From: Gammaproteobacteria bacterium
Lineage (GTDB): Bacteria; Pseudomonadota; Gammaproteobacteria; Ga0077536
Length of the DNA stretch: 28,837 nucleotides
Direction: 5' to 3'
Assembly: GCA_024234975.1 (NCBI GenBank)
Contig: JACKNH010000039.1
Coordinates: forward strand, 1-28,837
Shown here: positions 16,217-24,557 of the stretch, piece after piece
Layout of the letters: each line of letters starts with the position of its first letter
Position numbering within the stretch: position 1 is the first letter of the stretch
The notes under the pieces: generated by a model
Told to the model about the DNA's origin: nothing
The model's database searches: none
The model's input: only the letters and a program-made list of their open reading frames with translations
Translations under genes and position numbers: made by a program

Positions 16217-17815
16217 ATGAAACATTTGATTGAATCGGCGCGACGGCAGGTACCACGCACTGACCGGCGCCGTTTGAGTGTGTTGTCAGCGATGGTGGCG
16301 CTATGCATGACCGGTACCGTCATCGCTGCGGATGCCGGTCATTCGCCGGCGCGCCAATGGTGGAGCCCGGGTGATGGCGCGATGCTGCCGGCCAAACCGG
16401 AATATGCCAACGGCTTTGGCCGCTTCGCCCTGGTCAACACCGATGGACCGATTGACACCCGCAAACATCCGTTTTTCGAGCCACTGGGTATCAACGGCAG
16501 GGCCTGCGTTACCTGCCATCAACCTTCCGACGCAATGAGCATTTCGGTGGAGACCATCCAGCAGCGCTGGCGCGAAACCCAGGGGGCGGACCCGCTGTTC
16601 GCCGCCGTGGATGGCATGAACTGCCCGCATCTGCCGCCCGAGAAGCCCGAATCGCATTCACTGTTGCTGGAGCGTGGGCTGATCCGCGTGTTTCTGCCAT
16701 GGCCGCCGAAGGCCGCTGACGGCTCTGCGGTCAAACCGGAGTTCGACATCGAAGTCGTTCGCGACCCAACGGGATGCAACCTGCATTCCGAATACGGACT
16801 TTACAGCGAGAACCCCACGATTTCGGTCTACCGCCGGCCAAGGCCGGTCATCAATATGCGCTATGTGACGGCTTCGAAATTCGGTGTCTCGAACTTCATC
16901 GGCAAGAACGGCACGTTGGCGGCAATCAATCCTGATACGGGTAAACCCGTCAATATGAACCTGATGGCCGATGCTCGAGAGGCGACTGTGCGAACCCAGG
17001 CTGCGTCTGCCGCATCCGGGCACCTGCAGGCGGCCCGTGCGCTGACGCCGGCGGAACTGGACGCGATCGAAAAGTTTGAAATGCAGCTCTACGGCGCGCA
17101 GATCGAATCCAGCGGGGCGGGTCGGCTTGACGAAGCAGGTGGTCCGCAGGCGCTGGGACCGATGGCAATGGCGAATGGTCGGGATGGGTTGCTGGGGAAT
17201 AACCTCTCCAACTATGTCTTTCCGATCGGCGAAGGCTGGTATGACCTGCCGGATGGAAAAGATGCCGACGAGTCCGCGCGCAATGCTTTCCGCGAATCCG
17301 TCGCGCGCGGGCATGACGCATTCTTCTATCGCACCTTCTGGATCAAGGATTCCATGCACATCAACTCCGTTGGATTGGGTAATCCGATCAAGCGTACATG
17401 CGCCACCTGCCACGGCATGCATATGACGGCGATGGACACCGCCAACGGCTGGATGGATCTGGGCACGACCAATCTGCCTTGGGCCCTGGAGGAACCGGCG
17501 AACCCGTGGAACAAGCGCAAGGCGCAGATGCCGCTGTTCAAGGTGACGTGTCATGCCGATCAGCCACCCCATCCATTCCTGGGTCGCGTCATCTATACCC
17601 AGGATCCGGGCCGCGCGTTGATCTCCGGTAAATGCGACGACGTTGGCGCCATCGTCATCCAGCAGTTCCGCGGTCTGTCCGCGCGGGCGCCTTATTTCTC
17701 GAATGGTTCGGCCGCGTCATTGCGCGAAGTGGTCGACTACTACGACCGGCGCTACAACATCCAGTACAGCGAGCAGGAAAAGCAGGATCTGGTCAACTTC
17801 CTGAGTGTGCTTTGA
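16217..17815 (+). CDS. Periplasmic di-haem cytochrome c, CcpA/MauG-like
   Basis: 532 aa, starting at an ATG with TAGGAG 8 nt upstream. A basic N-region (RRR) and hydrophobic core (LSVLSAMVALCM) ending near IAADAGH form a Sec signal peptide. Two c-type haem sites are visible: CVTCH (97-101) and CATCH (395-399). A third Cys-His pair (VTCHAD) lacks the CXXCH spacing. The C-terminus, RAPYFSNGSAASLREVVDYY and EKQDLVNFLSVL, is the hallmark of the cytochrome c peroxidase/MauG family. At 532 aa it is longer than bacterial CcpA (about 320-350), with an insert between the haems. It could be an oxidase or oxygenase acting on an organic substrate, not H2O2; this is inference. It is followed 15 bp later by an OmpA-like protein. 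Confidence 0.88.
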   Translation: MKHLIESARRQVPRTDRRRLSVLSAMVALCMTGTVIAADAGHSPARQWWSPGDGAMLPAKPEYANGFGRFALVNTDGPIDTRKHPFFEPLGINGRACVTCHQPSDAMSISVETIQQRWRETQGADPLFAAVDGMNCPHLPPEKPESHSLLLERGLIRVFLPWPPKAADGSAVKPEFDIEVVRDPTGCNLHSEYGLYSENPTISVYRRPRPVINMRYVTASKFGVSNFIGKNGTLAAINPDTGKPVNMNLMADAREATVRTQAASAASGHLQAARALTPAELDAIEKFEMQLYGAQIESSGAGRLDEAGGPQALGPMAMANGRDGLLGNNLSNYVFPIGEGWYDLPDGKDADESARNAFRESVARGHDAFFYRTFWIKDSMHINSVGLGNPIKRTCATCHGMHMTAMDTANGWMDLGTTNLPWALEEPANPWNKRKAQMPLFKVTCHADQPPHPFLGRVIYTQDPGRALISGKCDDVGAIVIQQFRGLSARAPYFSNGSAASLREVVDYYDRRYNIQYSEQEKQDLVNFLSVL

Positions 17816-17830
17816 CGGCCGCGGAGCGAT

Positions 17831-18631
17831 ATGAAAATGAAAATTCAGAAAATCATCAACCACCTCGCGGTCATTACGACGTTCGCCGCGGCTGGCAGCG
17901 CGCTGGCAGCGAAACCCGGCGATCGATTGAGCTTTATCAGTTGCCCCATCGTGCGCGATACCGCGAGCGTGCCGTGCTGGCTCACCGAGTACGATGGCGA
18001 GCTCTATTACATGGGCATACAGACAGACGTCAGTGCGCCCTGGCAGCCGCCGTACCTGGGGCACAAGGTTCTTGTTGAAGCCACTGTCAGCGATAAACCG
18101 CGCATCTGCGGCGGTATCGTGCTGGAGCCCATCAACAGCACCGTCATGCCTGAGTTGGACGACAGCTGCAACACCATGCTCCCGGCCGAGGACAAATATC
18201 AGATCGATTTCAATCCGCGGCCGCCGGGGCCGAGTTCAGGTCGCCTGGCATTCGATCGTCCGCCGCCCAATGCACCGGCGGAACCCGCCGAACTGCCGGA
18301 TCACCAGACATTCGAAATCACGTTTGACTTTGACCGTAGCATCTCATTCCGCCATCCGGGCGTGATGATGCGCATCGTCAACTATGCGCAGGCAGTCAAC
18401 GCGCAAACCATTGAAGTCACCGGGCGTCGCGGCGCGACGCTGCTGTCGACCGGTGAGACCATCACTGAAGGGGCTGCGATCGCTCAGCGCAGGGCGGAAG
18501 AGGTGGCGTCGCTGCTGCGTGGTGTCGGGCTCAAGGCGAATGTTTCGATGAAGTGGAGCGATACGCCGATGGATGCTGATGGCGTCGAGGATTGGAAGAA
18601 TCGCAGTGTCACGGTGGTTGTTTCGAAGTAG
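17831..18631 (+). CDS. Envelope protein with divergent OmpA-like C-terminal domain
   Basis: 266 aa. A basic N-terminus (MKMKIQKIINHLAV) and hydrophobic stretch ending ALAAKPG form a signal peptide; GGAG precedes the ATG. Residues about 27-125 are an uncharacterised Cys-containing domain (several Cys, likely disulphides), followed by a Pro-rich linker (PRPPGPSSG...PPPNAPAEP). Residues about 155-266 resemble the OmpA peptidoglycan-binding fold: FEITFDFDRS, VTGRRGATLLSTGE, IAQRRAEEVASLLRGVGLKA and DWKNRSVTVVVSK. It may tether to the cell wall. The 15-bp gap suggests co-expression with, and perhaps association with, the di-haem cytochrome. Function otherwise unknown. Confidence 0.72.
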   Translation: MKMKIQKIINHLAVITTFAAAGSALAAKPGDRLSFISCPIVRDTASVPCWLTEYDGELYYMGIQTDVSAPWQPPYLGHKVLVEATVSDKPRICGGIVLEPINSTVMPELDDSCNTMLPAEDKYQIDFNPRPPGPSSGRLAFDRPPPNAPAEPAELPDHQTFEITFDFDRSISFRHPGVMMRIVNYAQAVNAQTIEVTGRRGATLLSTGETITEGAAIAQRRAEEVASLLRGVGLKANVSMKWSDTPMDADGVEDWKNRSVTVVVSK

Positions 18632-18682
18632 GGCGAGCCGCCATGAAGCGCCGGGTTTCGCGCATCGATTGCAGGCCGGAAT

Positions 18683-18694
18683 ACTGTCGACAGT
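18683..18694. promoter_or_regulatory. Perfect 12-bp palindrome, candidate operator
   Basis: ACTGTCGACAGT reads the same on both strands, about 80-90 bp upstream of a candidate promoter for the P450 operon and in the 294-bp gap after the OmpA-like gene. It could be a dimeric regulator site; the regulator is unknown. Confidence 0.35.
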
Positions 18695-18771
18695 GTTGAA
18701 ACGGCGCGCGCAAGCCGGCTGTTCGAAACGCATTGAACGACCTGGAGCTGCGAATATGCGAGGAAATCCAA

Positions 18772-18800
18772 TTGATTTTGATTGAAATAGTACGTGTTAT
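18772..18800 (+). promoter_or_regulatory. Candidate promoter of the P450-CapA-PrpD operon
   Basis: TTGATT (18772-18777, 4/6) and TGTTAT (18795-18800, 4/6) are spaced 17 bp inside an AT-rich patch that stands out from its GC-rich surroundings. The resulting leader to the ATG at 18926 would be about 120 nt. Confidence 0.38.
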
Positions 18801-18925
18801 CAACTAAATTCACCGCATTGCCGCACCCGGCGTGGAGGGCAATGCAGTGCCAGGCCGAAGGTGGCGGTGGGCTTGGCAGAGGGAACTGCCGGCAGCGACC
18901 GCACATATTCAGGAACCCACATCAG

Positions 18926-20107
18926 ATGTCAGCTATAAAACCAGATTTCGATCCCTCATTGCCCGAGGATTTTGACAGTCCTTACCAGGTGTATGCAGAT
19001 TTGCGCGCGCACTGTCCCGTCGCTCATGCCGATTCATGGGGTGGGTTCTGGGCGTTGATGACGTATGAGGACGTGAAACGCGCCGCGACCGATGCGAAGA
19101 CTTTCATCACATCAAAGCAGAACGTGGTGCCGAAGGTGGCATTCACCGGTCGGCGACCGCCATTGCATCTGGATCCGCCTGAGCACACGCCGTATCGGCG
19201 GGCGTTGAATCCGTTGCTTACTGAAGAGCGTATTGCCCGACTTGAACCGGTGACGCGCAAGTTTACCCGCGAATTGCTCGGTCCGATGCTGGAACGTGGC
19301 CATGGCGACATCTGCCTTGAGTTCTCCAGCTATCTGCCTGTCCAGGTGTTCGGTCAGTGGATGAATATGGCGGAGAATCGACTGGACCGGCTGCATCAGG
19401 CAGGGCGCGCGTTCAATATCGCCGTCCAGTCCGGTGTTGATGACAACATGAAGGAAACCAGCCTGGCGTTGTACGAGCTGGCGCGCGAGATCATCGCCGA
19501 TCGTCGGGAGAACCCGCGCGATCCCGAGACAGATCCGACGACCGCATTGCTGCAGGCCAGGCACGAAGGGCAGCCACTGCCCGATGAATTGATCGTCGGC
19601 ACTGTACGGCAAGTGCTGGTCGTGGGCATGATTGCGCCGATGGTGATGGTGGGCAGCATTTCGGTCCACCTGTGTCGCGACGAGGAACTGCAGCAGAAGT
19701 TACGCGCGGAACCCGGTTTGCTGGCGGATGCGATTGAAGAATTCCTGCGCTTGTACACGCCATACCGTGGCTTTGCGCGGACTGCCGTGCGCGACGTGGA
19801 GATTCAGGGTCGCACGATTCCCGCAGGCGAACCGATCGCCCTGGTGTATTCATCCGCGAATCGCGATGAGTCGGTATTTCCCGAGAGTGACAAATTCATC
19901 CTCAATCGACCGAATATCAGCGAACATCTGGCATTTGGCCGCGGGCCGCATAACTGCCCGGGCGCTGCGTTGGGCAGAATGCAGTTGCGCGTTGCGTTCG
20001 AAGAGTTGCTGGGAAGTACTCGCCGTTTCGAATTGAATGGCCCGATCAAACCGACGCGTTTCCCGGAAATCGGTGCGATGTCGGTGCCACTGAAGTTTGA
20101 GTTCTGA
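18926..20107 (+). CDS. Cytochrome P450 lacking the canonical I-helix acid-alcohol pair
   Basis: 393 aa from the ATG at 18926 (AGGA upstream), a normal length for soluble bacterial P450s; frame upstream of it encodes nothing P450-like. The haem ligand is Cys344 in FGRGPHNCPGAALGR, the ExxR is Glu272-Arg275 (EFLR), the C-helix region is HLDPPEHTPYRRALNP, and the meander/K' region has SSANRDESVFP. The I-helix reads VLVVGMIAPMVMVG (230-243): where most P450s have AG-x-D/E-T this has Val-Gly-Met-Ile-Ala, so both the acid and the Thr used in proton delivery are replaced. That suggests an unusual reaction or substrate-assisted protonation. No ferredoxin or reductase gene is adjacent. Three bp separate it from the CapA-like gene. 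Confidence 0.93.
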   Translation: MSAIKPDFDPSLPEDFDSPYQVYADLRAHCPVAHADSWGGFWALMTYEDVKRAATDAKTFITSKQNVVPKVAFTGRRPPLHLDPPEHTPYRRALNPLLTEERIARLEPVTRKFTRELLGPMLERGHGDICLEFSSYLPVQVFGQWMNMAENRLDRLHQAGRAFNIAVQSGVDDNMKETSLALYELAREIIADRRENPRDPETDPTTALLQARHEGQPLPDELIVGTVRQVLVVGMIAPMVMVGSISVHLCRDEELQQKLRAEPGLLADAIEEFLRLYTPYRGFARTAVRDVEIQGRTIPAGEPIALVYSSANRDESVFPESDKFILNRPNISEHLAFGRGPHNCPGAALGRMQLRVAFEELLGSTRRFELNGPIKPTRFPEIGAMSVPLKFEF

Positions 20108-20110
20108 CCA

Positions 20111-21241
20111 ATGACCACCGTGTTATATGCCGTCGGGGACATAGCGCCCGACCGTGATGATCCGCGCGAGTGTTTCGCGCTTGCCGCCGCGATCATCAAC
20201 GAGGGCGATATCGGCTTCTGTCAGCTGGAATGCAACCTTACCGAGCGCGGCGCGCGTATGCCGCAGGCAAGACACACCCATCGCGGATTGCCGGTATCTG
20301 CCCCCGCGATCCGGGGCGCGGGGTTTGATGTCGTGTCGTTCGCCGGCAACCATTGCATGGACTGGGGCTACGAAGGCTTCAAGGATACCTGCGACAACCT
20401 GCGCGGCGCAGGGATTGCGGTCGTCGGCGTCGGCGACAACATCGCCGAGGCCCGCACGCCGGTCATTCGGGAGGTCAATGGATTGAAGGTGGCGTTTCTC
20501 GCTTATTCCTCCATCCTGCCGGCGGCGTATTGGGCGGATGAAAAGCGCGCGGGATGTGCGCCTCTACGAGGGCATACGCACTACGAACAGATTGAAACCG
20601 ACCAGCCGGGAACGCCACCGCGGATCCACACCTGGTGTGTGAAGGAGGATCTCGAAGCGTTCGTTGCGGATATCCGCAAGGTGCGTGAGCAGGCGGATGT
20701 TGTGATCGTTTCAATCCACTGGGGAATCCATTTCATTCCCGCGACGCTGGCGGCCTACCAGCGCGAAGCCGCTTACGCTGCCATTGATGCGGGCGCTGAT
20801 CTCATCCTTGGGCACCACGCGCATATTTTGAAAGGCATTGAGTACTATCGCGGCAAGGCGATTTTCTACAGCCTGGGCAATTTCGCGATGGATTTACGCA
20901 TGACGCCGGAACATGCGGCCAGCAAGGGGTTCAAGGAGATCCAGGTCTTGTCCCCTGAGTGGGTGCCGAATTTCGACAGTTTGTACAATTTTCCGCCGGA
21001 TTCGCGGATGACGATCATCGTGCGTGCCGAGTTGACCGGGGACGGCGTTGCAAAGCTGGCGATCCGGCCTGCAATGATCAACGACAACGCGCAGGCCGAG
21101 CCACTGAACGCCACGGACCCTCGGTTCACCAAGGTGGCCGATTACCTCAAATGGTGTTGCGAATCGCAGTCACTGGCAATCGACATGACTGCCGCAGGTG
21201 ATTACCTCGAATTGAGCCAGGGAACCGCCACAGCGGCATGA
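20111..21241 (+). CDS. CapA-family (poly-gamma-glutamate capsule type) metallophosphoesterase-fold protein
   Basis: 376 aa. CapA-fold motifs in order: AVGDIAPDRDD near the N-terminus, CQLECNLTE, SFAGNHCMDWGYEGF, VIVSIHWGIHFIP, and ILGHHAHILKGIEYYRGKAIFYSLGNFAMD. The Asp/Asn/His set fits a calcineurin-like dimetal centre. No signal peptide or membrane anchor is seen, unlike many capsule CapA proteins, so it is probably cytoplasmic. It sits between a P450 and an MmgE/PrpD gene and its stop overlaps the next start (ATGA), which points to a catabolic or tailoring role and not capsule synthesis; that is inference from context. Confidence 0.88.
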   Translation: MTTVLYAVGDIAPDRDDPRECFALAAAIINEGDIGFCQLECNLTERGARMPQARHTHRGLPVSAPAIRGAGFDVVSFAGNHCMDWGYEGFKDTCDNLRGAGIAVVGVGDNIAEARTPVIREVNGLKVAFLAYSSILPAAYWADEKRAGCAPLRGHTHYEQIETDQPGTPPRIHTWCVKEDLEAFVADIRKVREQADVVIVSIHWGIHFIPATLAAYQREAAYAAIDAGADLILGHHAHILKGIEYYRGKAIFYSLGNFAMDLRMTPEHAASKGFKEIQVLSPEWVPNFDSLYNFPPDSRMTIIVRAELTGDGVAKLAIRPAMINDNAQAEPLNATDPRFTKVADYLKWCCESQSLAIDMTAAGDYLELSQGTATAA

Positions 21242-22629
21242 CGGTAACACCCGGGATATCCGAGGCGCTGGCGGCCAGGGTTGCCAATACCCGCTTCGAA
21301 GAACTCCCGCCCGCCGCCATAAGCGCAGCCAAAGCATCATTCATTGATGCGCTGGGCGTCAGCCTGGCCGCGAGCACGTTGGGCGAAGGGTGCGAAGCTT
21401 TTGCCGAAATCGCTCGCGCCAACGGCGTCGGCCCCTGCAGCCTGCTCGGCCACGGTACCCGCGTTCAACTGCTGTCAGCCGTATTGGCGAACGGTGCGCT
21501 GGCGCACGCCATTGATTTCGAAGATGCGCTGGATGGCGCCCCCGTGCATCCCAATGCTGCGGTGATGCCGGCGGCGTTGGCTCTGAGTGAGCAACTGCGT
21601 TGTGATGGCAAGGCGCTGCTGACAGCGCTGGTCATTGGCTGCGACATAACCTGCCGCCTGGGGCGGGCATTGACGATCAATCCCGACGAACTGGGCTGGT
21701 ATCCGCCCCCGATACTCAGCGCCTTTGGCGCGGCAGCGGCTGCGGCCAGCCTGTTGCAACTCAACCAGGCACAGGTCCTGGACACGTTTTCTTTACTGTT
21801 GACACAGACCGGTTGCAGCAATCAGTTCAAAACGGCGCCGGAATCCATGATTCGTGGCGTACGTGATGCGATTCCAGCGCATGCCGGTACGCTTTCCGCA
21901 CTGCTGGCTGCTCGCGGAGTACGAGGTTTTCCTGCGCCAATCGAGGGTCCTTCCGGGTTCTATGCCTTGTTTGCCCAAGGCCGCTATGACCCGGAGCCGT
22001 TGTTGAAGCAGTTGGACAGCTACTACCTGGGCGTGGAGGTCAGTCTGAAACCGTGGCCGAGTTGCCGGGGCACGCATGGTTTCGTCGAGGCAGCGCTACG
22101 GTTGCGTGCGCATGGCGATGTGACGCCATCGAACATCCGCCGCATCGTTCTGCGCGGCCATCCTTTGCAGCAGATGCTGGTGCGACCGGCGCAGCAGAAG
22201 CAGCGGCCGGCGACCGCGATCGATGCTAAATTCAGCCTGCCTTATACCGTGGCCCGCGCGCTGGTACATGGCGAATTGTCATTGCGTTCGTTCGATGCCA
22301 ATGCTTTGTCTGATTCAACGGTATTGGCGCTTGCCGCCAGGGTCGCGTACGAAACCGATCGCGCGGCAGGCGATCGTTGGAACGGCGATACGGTGGTATG
22401 TGAACTCGAAGACGGCACCGAGCGGCGCGAATACATCGAATTTCCCCGTGGACATCCCAGTCGACCGATGTCGTCGGCAGACACAGCAGCCAAGTTCATC
22501 GACTGTGCAGCCTATGCAATCCATCCGCTCGCCGTGGGCGCCGCGGATGAAATCCTGGAAACGGTTGCGGCTCTCGAAGAGGTCGCCGACTGTGGCGCGG
22601 CTTTTGCCGCGCTTGGGGATGGGGCCTGA
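21238..22629 (+). CDS. MmgE/PrpD-family protein
   Basis: 463 aa, a typical family length. Characteristic segments are AAKASFIDALGVSLAAS, ANGALAHAIDFEDALDGAPVHPNAAVMPAALALSE, and KPWPSCRGTHGFVEAALRL, plus AKFSLPYTVARAL. Known relatives include 2-methylcitrate dehydratase and iminodisuccinate epimerase-type enzymes, but many MmgE/PrpD proteins act on other hydroxy or amino di-acids, so the substrate is not assigned. There is no methylcitrate synthase or aconitase gene nearby, arguing against propionate metabolism. The ATG overlaps the CapA-like stop. It converges on the MarR gene with 44 bp between. Confidence 0.92.
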   Translation: MTVTPGISEALAARVANTRFEELPPAAISAAKASFIDALGVSLAASTLGEGCEAFAEIARANGVGPCSLLGHGTRVQLLSAVLANGALAHAIDFEDALDGAPVHPNAAVMPAALALSEQLRCDGKALLTALVIGCDITCRLGRALTINPDELGWYPPPILSAFGAAAAAASLLQLNQAQVLDTFSLLLTQTGCSNQFKTAPESMIRGVRDAIPAHAGTLSALLAARGVRGFPAPIEGPSGFYALFAQGRYDPEPLLKQLDSYYLGVEVSLKPWPSCRGTHGFVEAALRLRAHGDVTPSNIRRIVLRGHPLQQMLVRPAQQKQRPATAIDAKFSLPYTVARALVHGELSLRSFDANALSDSTVLALAARVAYETDRAAGDRWNGDTVVCELEDGTERREYIEFPRGHPSRPMSSADTAAKFIDCAAYAIHPLAVGAADEILETVAALEEVADCGAAFAALGDGA

Positions 22630-22673
22630 GTTACTGCGTCGATCGGGTCGGCCCGAGCATGCTCAATCGGGGG

Positions 22674-23174
22674 TCAATCGCGGTAAACGCGCTGCAGATA
22701 ATCGACGAATTGCGCCATTTCGGCGTCGGTGAACCGGGTCCGGAAGGATTTTTCATGCGCCCCGGTCTGCTTGCGCATACGGGTGACGAACTGCTCACCG
22801 ACCTTGGTCAACACGAGCTCATGACGGCGTCGGTCCACCGGTGACCGCTGACGGGTGATCCATCCCGCAGCTTCCGAGTCATCAATGAGGCTGACGATGG
22901 TCGCCTTGTCGAAACCGAGTACTTCCGCCATTTGCACCTGTGAGGCGCCAGGGTTGCGTGCGACCAGCTCCAGCAGGCTCGCCTGGCCGGGGCGGACGGT
23001 GCCGGACCCGACATTCTGAAAAAAGCTGCGCCGCATGGCCTGCATCGCCCGGCGTATGTGGTAACCCAGGTAACCATCCAGTACGTCGGAATCCACTTCC
23101 AGCGCCGGGTCGGCCGACCGCGTATCGCGGGTCTTGATGGTTTTCTTCTTGCTGATCGTTTTCTTGGTAGCCAT
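22674..23174 (-). CDS. MarR-family transcriptional regulator
   Basis: 166 aa from the ATG at 23174 (GGAAG just upstream); the frame continues upstream without protein-like sequence. A Lys/Thr-rich N-terminal tail (MATKKTISKKKTIKTR) precedes the winged helix: dimerisation helix (VLDGYLGYHIRRAMQAM), LLELVARNPGASQVQMAEVLGFDKATIVSLIDDSEAAGWI as the HTH, and the wing RQRSPVDRRRHELVLTKVGEQ. MarR proteins usually sense small aromatic or lipophilic ligands. The most likely targets are its own promoter and the adjacent P450-CapA-PrpD operon, but it is convergent with it, so this is a guess. Confidence 0.92.
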   Translation of the reverse strand: MATKKTISKKKTIKTRDTRSADPALEVDSDVLDGYLGYHIRRAMQAMRRSFFQNVGSGTVRPGQASLLELVARNPGASQVQMAEVLGFDKATIVSLIDDSEAAGWITRQRSPVDRRRHELVLTKVGEQFVTRMRKQTGAHEKSFRTRFTDAEMAQFVDYLQRVYRD

Positions 23175-23280
23175 GTTCTTCCAGCGATTCCGGGCTTGTA
23201 GAGGCCCGACCCTCCGCTCCAACCCGATGGATGAGCCGGTCCGCGCCATGGCAGCCGTGGGCCGCGCCGGCGAAGGCAAA

Positions 23281-23310
23281 TAGTTACGTAATAAGTAGTT
23301 GATAGTTATA
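23281..23310 (-). promoter_or_regulatory. AT-rich promoter/operator region of the MarR gene
   Basis: A 30-bp AT-rich island in GC-rich sequence about 107-136 bp upstream of the MarR ATG contains the palindrome TTACGTAA (23284-23291), TATAAC on the minus strand (23305-23310) as a possible -10, and three TAGTT repeats. Such clustered short repeats suit a MarR operator, but no -35 is convincing. Confidence 0.35.
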
Positions 23311-23376
23311 CCGGATTCAGAGAAGCATGAATACCGGAAATACTGACCACGGCCATGTTCCAGGCCGAGACTGGTC

Positions 23377-24312
23377 TCAGGGGAATGAACGCCAGCAGTT
23401 GCGACCGCCATTTTTAGCCGCGTATAACGCGTTGTCCGCGGCTTTCACCAGTACTGAAGGGTCGTTGGCATCCGGACTGAATTCCGCGATGCCGATAGAG
23501 GTGCCGATATGTAACTCCTGACCGGCGATATAGTACGGCGCATTGATTGCGTCGATGAGCTTGTCCGCGATTCGGGTGACATTGTCCAATGTCTTGGCGT
23601 TGACCAGGATGATACTGAATTCGTCACCTCCGAAACGTGCGACGATATCGTTTGACCTGACGCACACCTTCAACCGGCGGGCGACGTGGCGCAACAGTTC
23701 ATCGCCCACGGGGTGCCCGAACTGGTCATTGACTTCCTTGAAGCGGTCGAGGTCCAGCATCAGGACATGCAGTGTCTGCGAGGTGTAATGCGAGTCTTCG
23801 GTTGCGCGGGCCAGAAAGGCATCGAAGGCCCGGCGGTTGGGTAGCTCCGTCACCGGGTCGATTTCGGCCAGGTGCCTGATCAATGCTTCGTCACGCTTGC
23901 GGGCGCTGATGTCAACGTATGTGGCCAGCGCCACTCCTGCCTTGGGCAGAATCATACTGCCCTGAATCGCAGTCTTGATGGTGCCATCCTTGCACAATAC
24001 ATCGATCTCGACTGGGGCCCGCTCAATCTCGGCGGTGATGTCGGCGCCGAAATGCTGATCCAGCGCTGAGGCCGACCGCTCGCGATGTTCCGGGTTGGGG
24101 TAGGTGGTACGAATCCAGTCGTGCACCGTTTCGAAATCGTTAACGGTGTAACCGAAGGTCTCAATCATCTTACGGTTCATGAACAGGATGCGGGCGTCCT
24201 TGAGATTTGCCCACGTGATTGCAACCGGCATCGCGTCCAGCACGATGCGCAAGCGCTTCTCGGTGAACCCATCGAGTTCCTTGAGTCCATCCATTGGTTG
24301 GGAGTACGGCAT
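23377..24312 (-). CDS. PAS-GGDEF diguanylate cyclase
   Basis: 311 aa from the ATG at 24312; further upstream frame (to 24525) looks non-coding, and no start has a good Shine-Dalgarno, so the N-terminus is uncertain. A PAS domain (about 20-145: LRIVLDAMPVAITWAN, ILFMNRKMIETFGYT, ...GVALATYVDISARKRDE) leads to a GGDEF domain (about 160-305). The catalytic motif is GGDEF (228-232) and an RSND I-site (219-222) sits five residues before it, so the enzyme is predicted active and product-inhibited. No EAL or membrane segment is present. It makes c-di-GMP in the cytoplasm in response to an unknown PAS ligand. Its start is divergent from the carotenoid oxygenase gene. Confidence 0.92.
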   Translation of the reverse strand: MPYSQPMDGLKELDGFTEKRLRIVLDAMPVAITWANLKDARILFMNRKMIETFGYTVNDFETVHDWIRTTYPNPEHRERSASALDQHFGADITAEIERAPVEIDVLCKDGTIKTAIQGSMILPKAGVALATYVDISARKRDEALIRHLAEIDPVTELPNRRAFDAFLARATEDSHYTSQTLHVLMLDLDRFKEVNDQFGHPVGDELLRHVARRLKVCVRSNDIVARFGGDEFSIILVNAKTLDNVTRIADKLIDAINAPYYIAGQELHIGTSIGIAEFSPDANDPSVLVKAADNALYAAKNGGRNCWRSFP

Positions 24313-24557
24313 GCGGGATTTATCGGCCCCGCGGGTGACGAATGTAGCAGGCAGGCCAGATTCCCACGCTTTTTTACAGGCCGCTTCTGCAACGGTTGCA
24401 CGGTAAAGGCGTGCATGAATTTGTGCCGACGCCTGCCAGGGCGGTGCGTTATCATGCGGTCCGGAGCACCCGTGGTGGGTATTGCGGCTTTTGCGTCGCA
24501 GCATCCGTATGCCGGTGATTTCCAACGATTCATGATGAGAAAAACGCAGAGGAAACT

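Noticed and set aside
17548..17556. Third haem site in the di-haem cytochrome (VTCHAD)
   Set aside because: It lacks the CXXCH spacing, so covalent haem attachment there is not expected.
16658..17572. Minus-strand frame opposite the di-haem cytochrome
   Set aside because: The plus strand carries both CXXCH sites and the CCP C-terminal signature; the minus frame has no recognisable features.
18683..18694. LexA (SOS) box
   Set aside because: The palindrome has CTG...CAG ends but far too short a centre compared with the 16-bp CTGT-N8-ACAG consensus.
20111..21241. Capsule biosynthesis locus based on the CapA hit
   Set aside because: No CapB/CapC genes, no export signal and an operon with P450 and MmgE/PrpD genes.
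21238..22629. Methylcitrate-cycle PrpD
   Set aside because: No prpB, prpC or acnD neighbours; the family is functionally broad.
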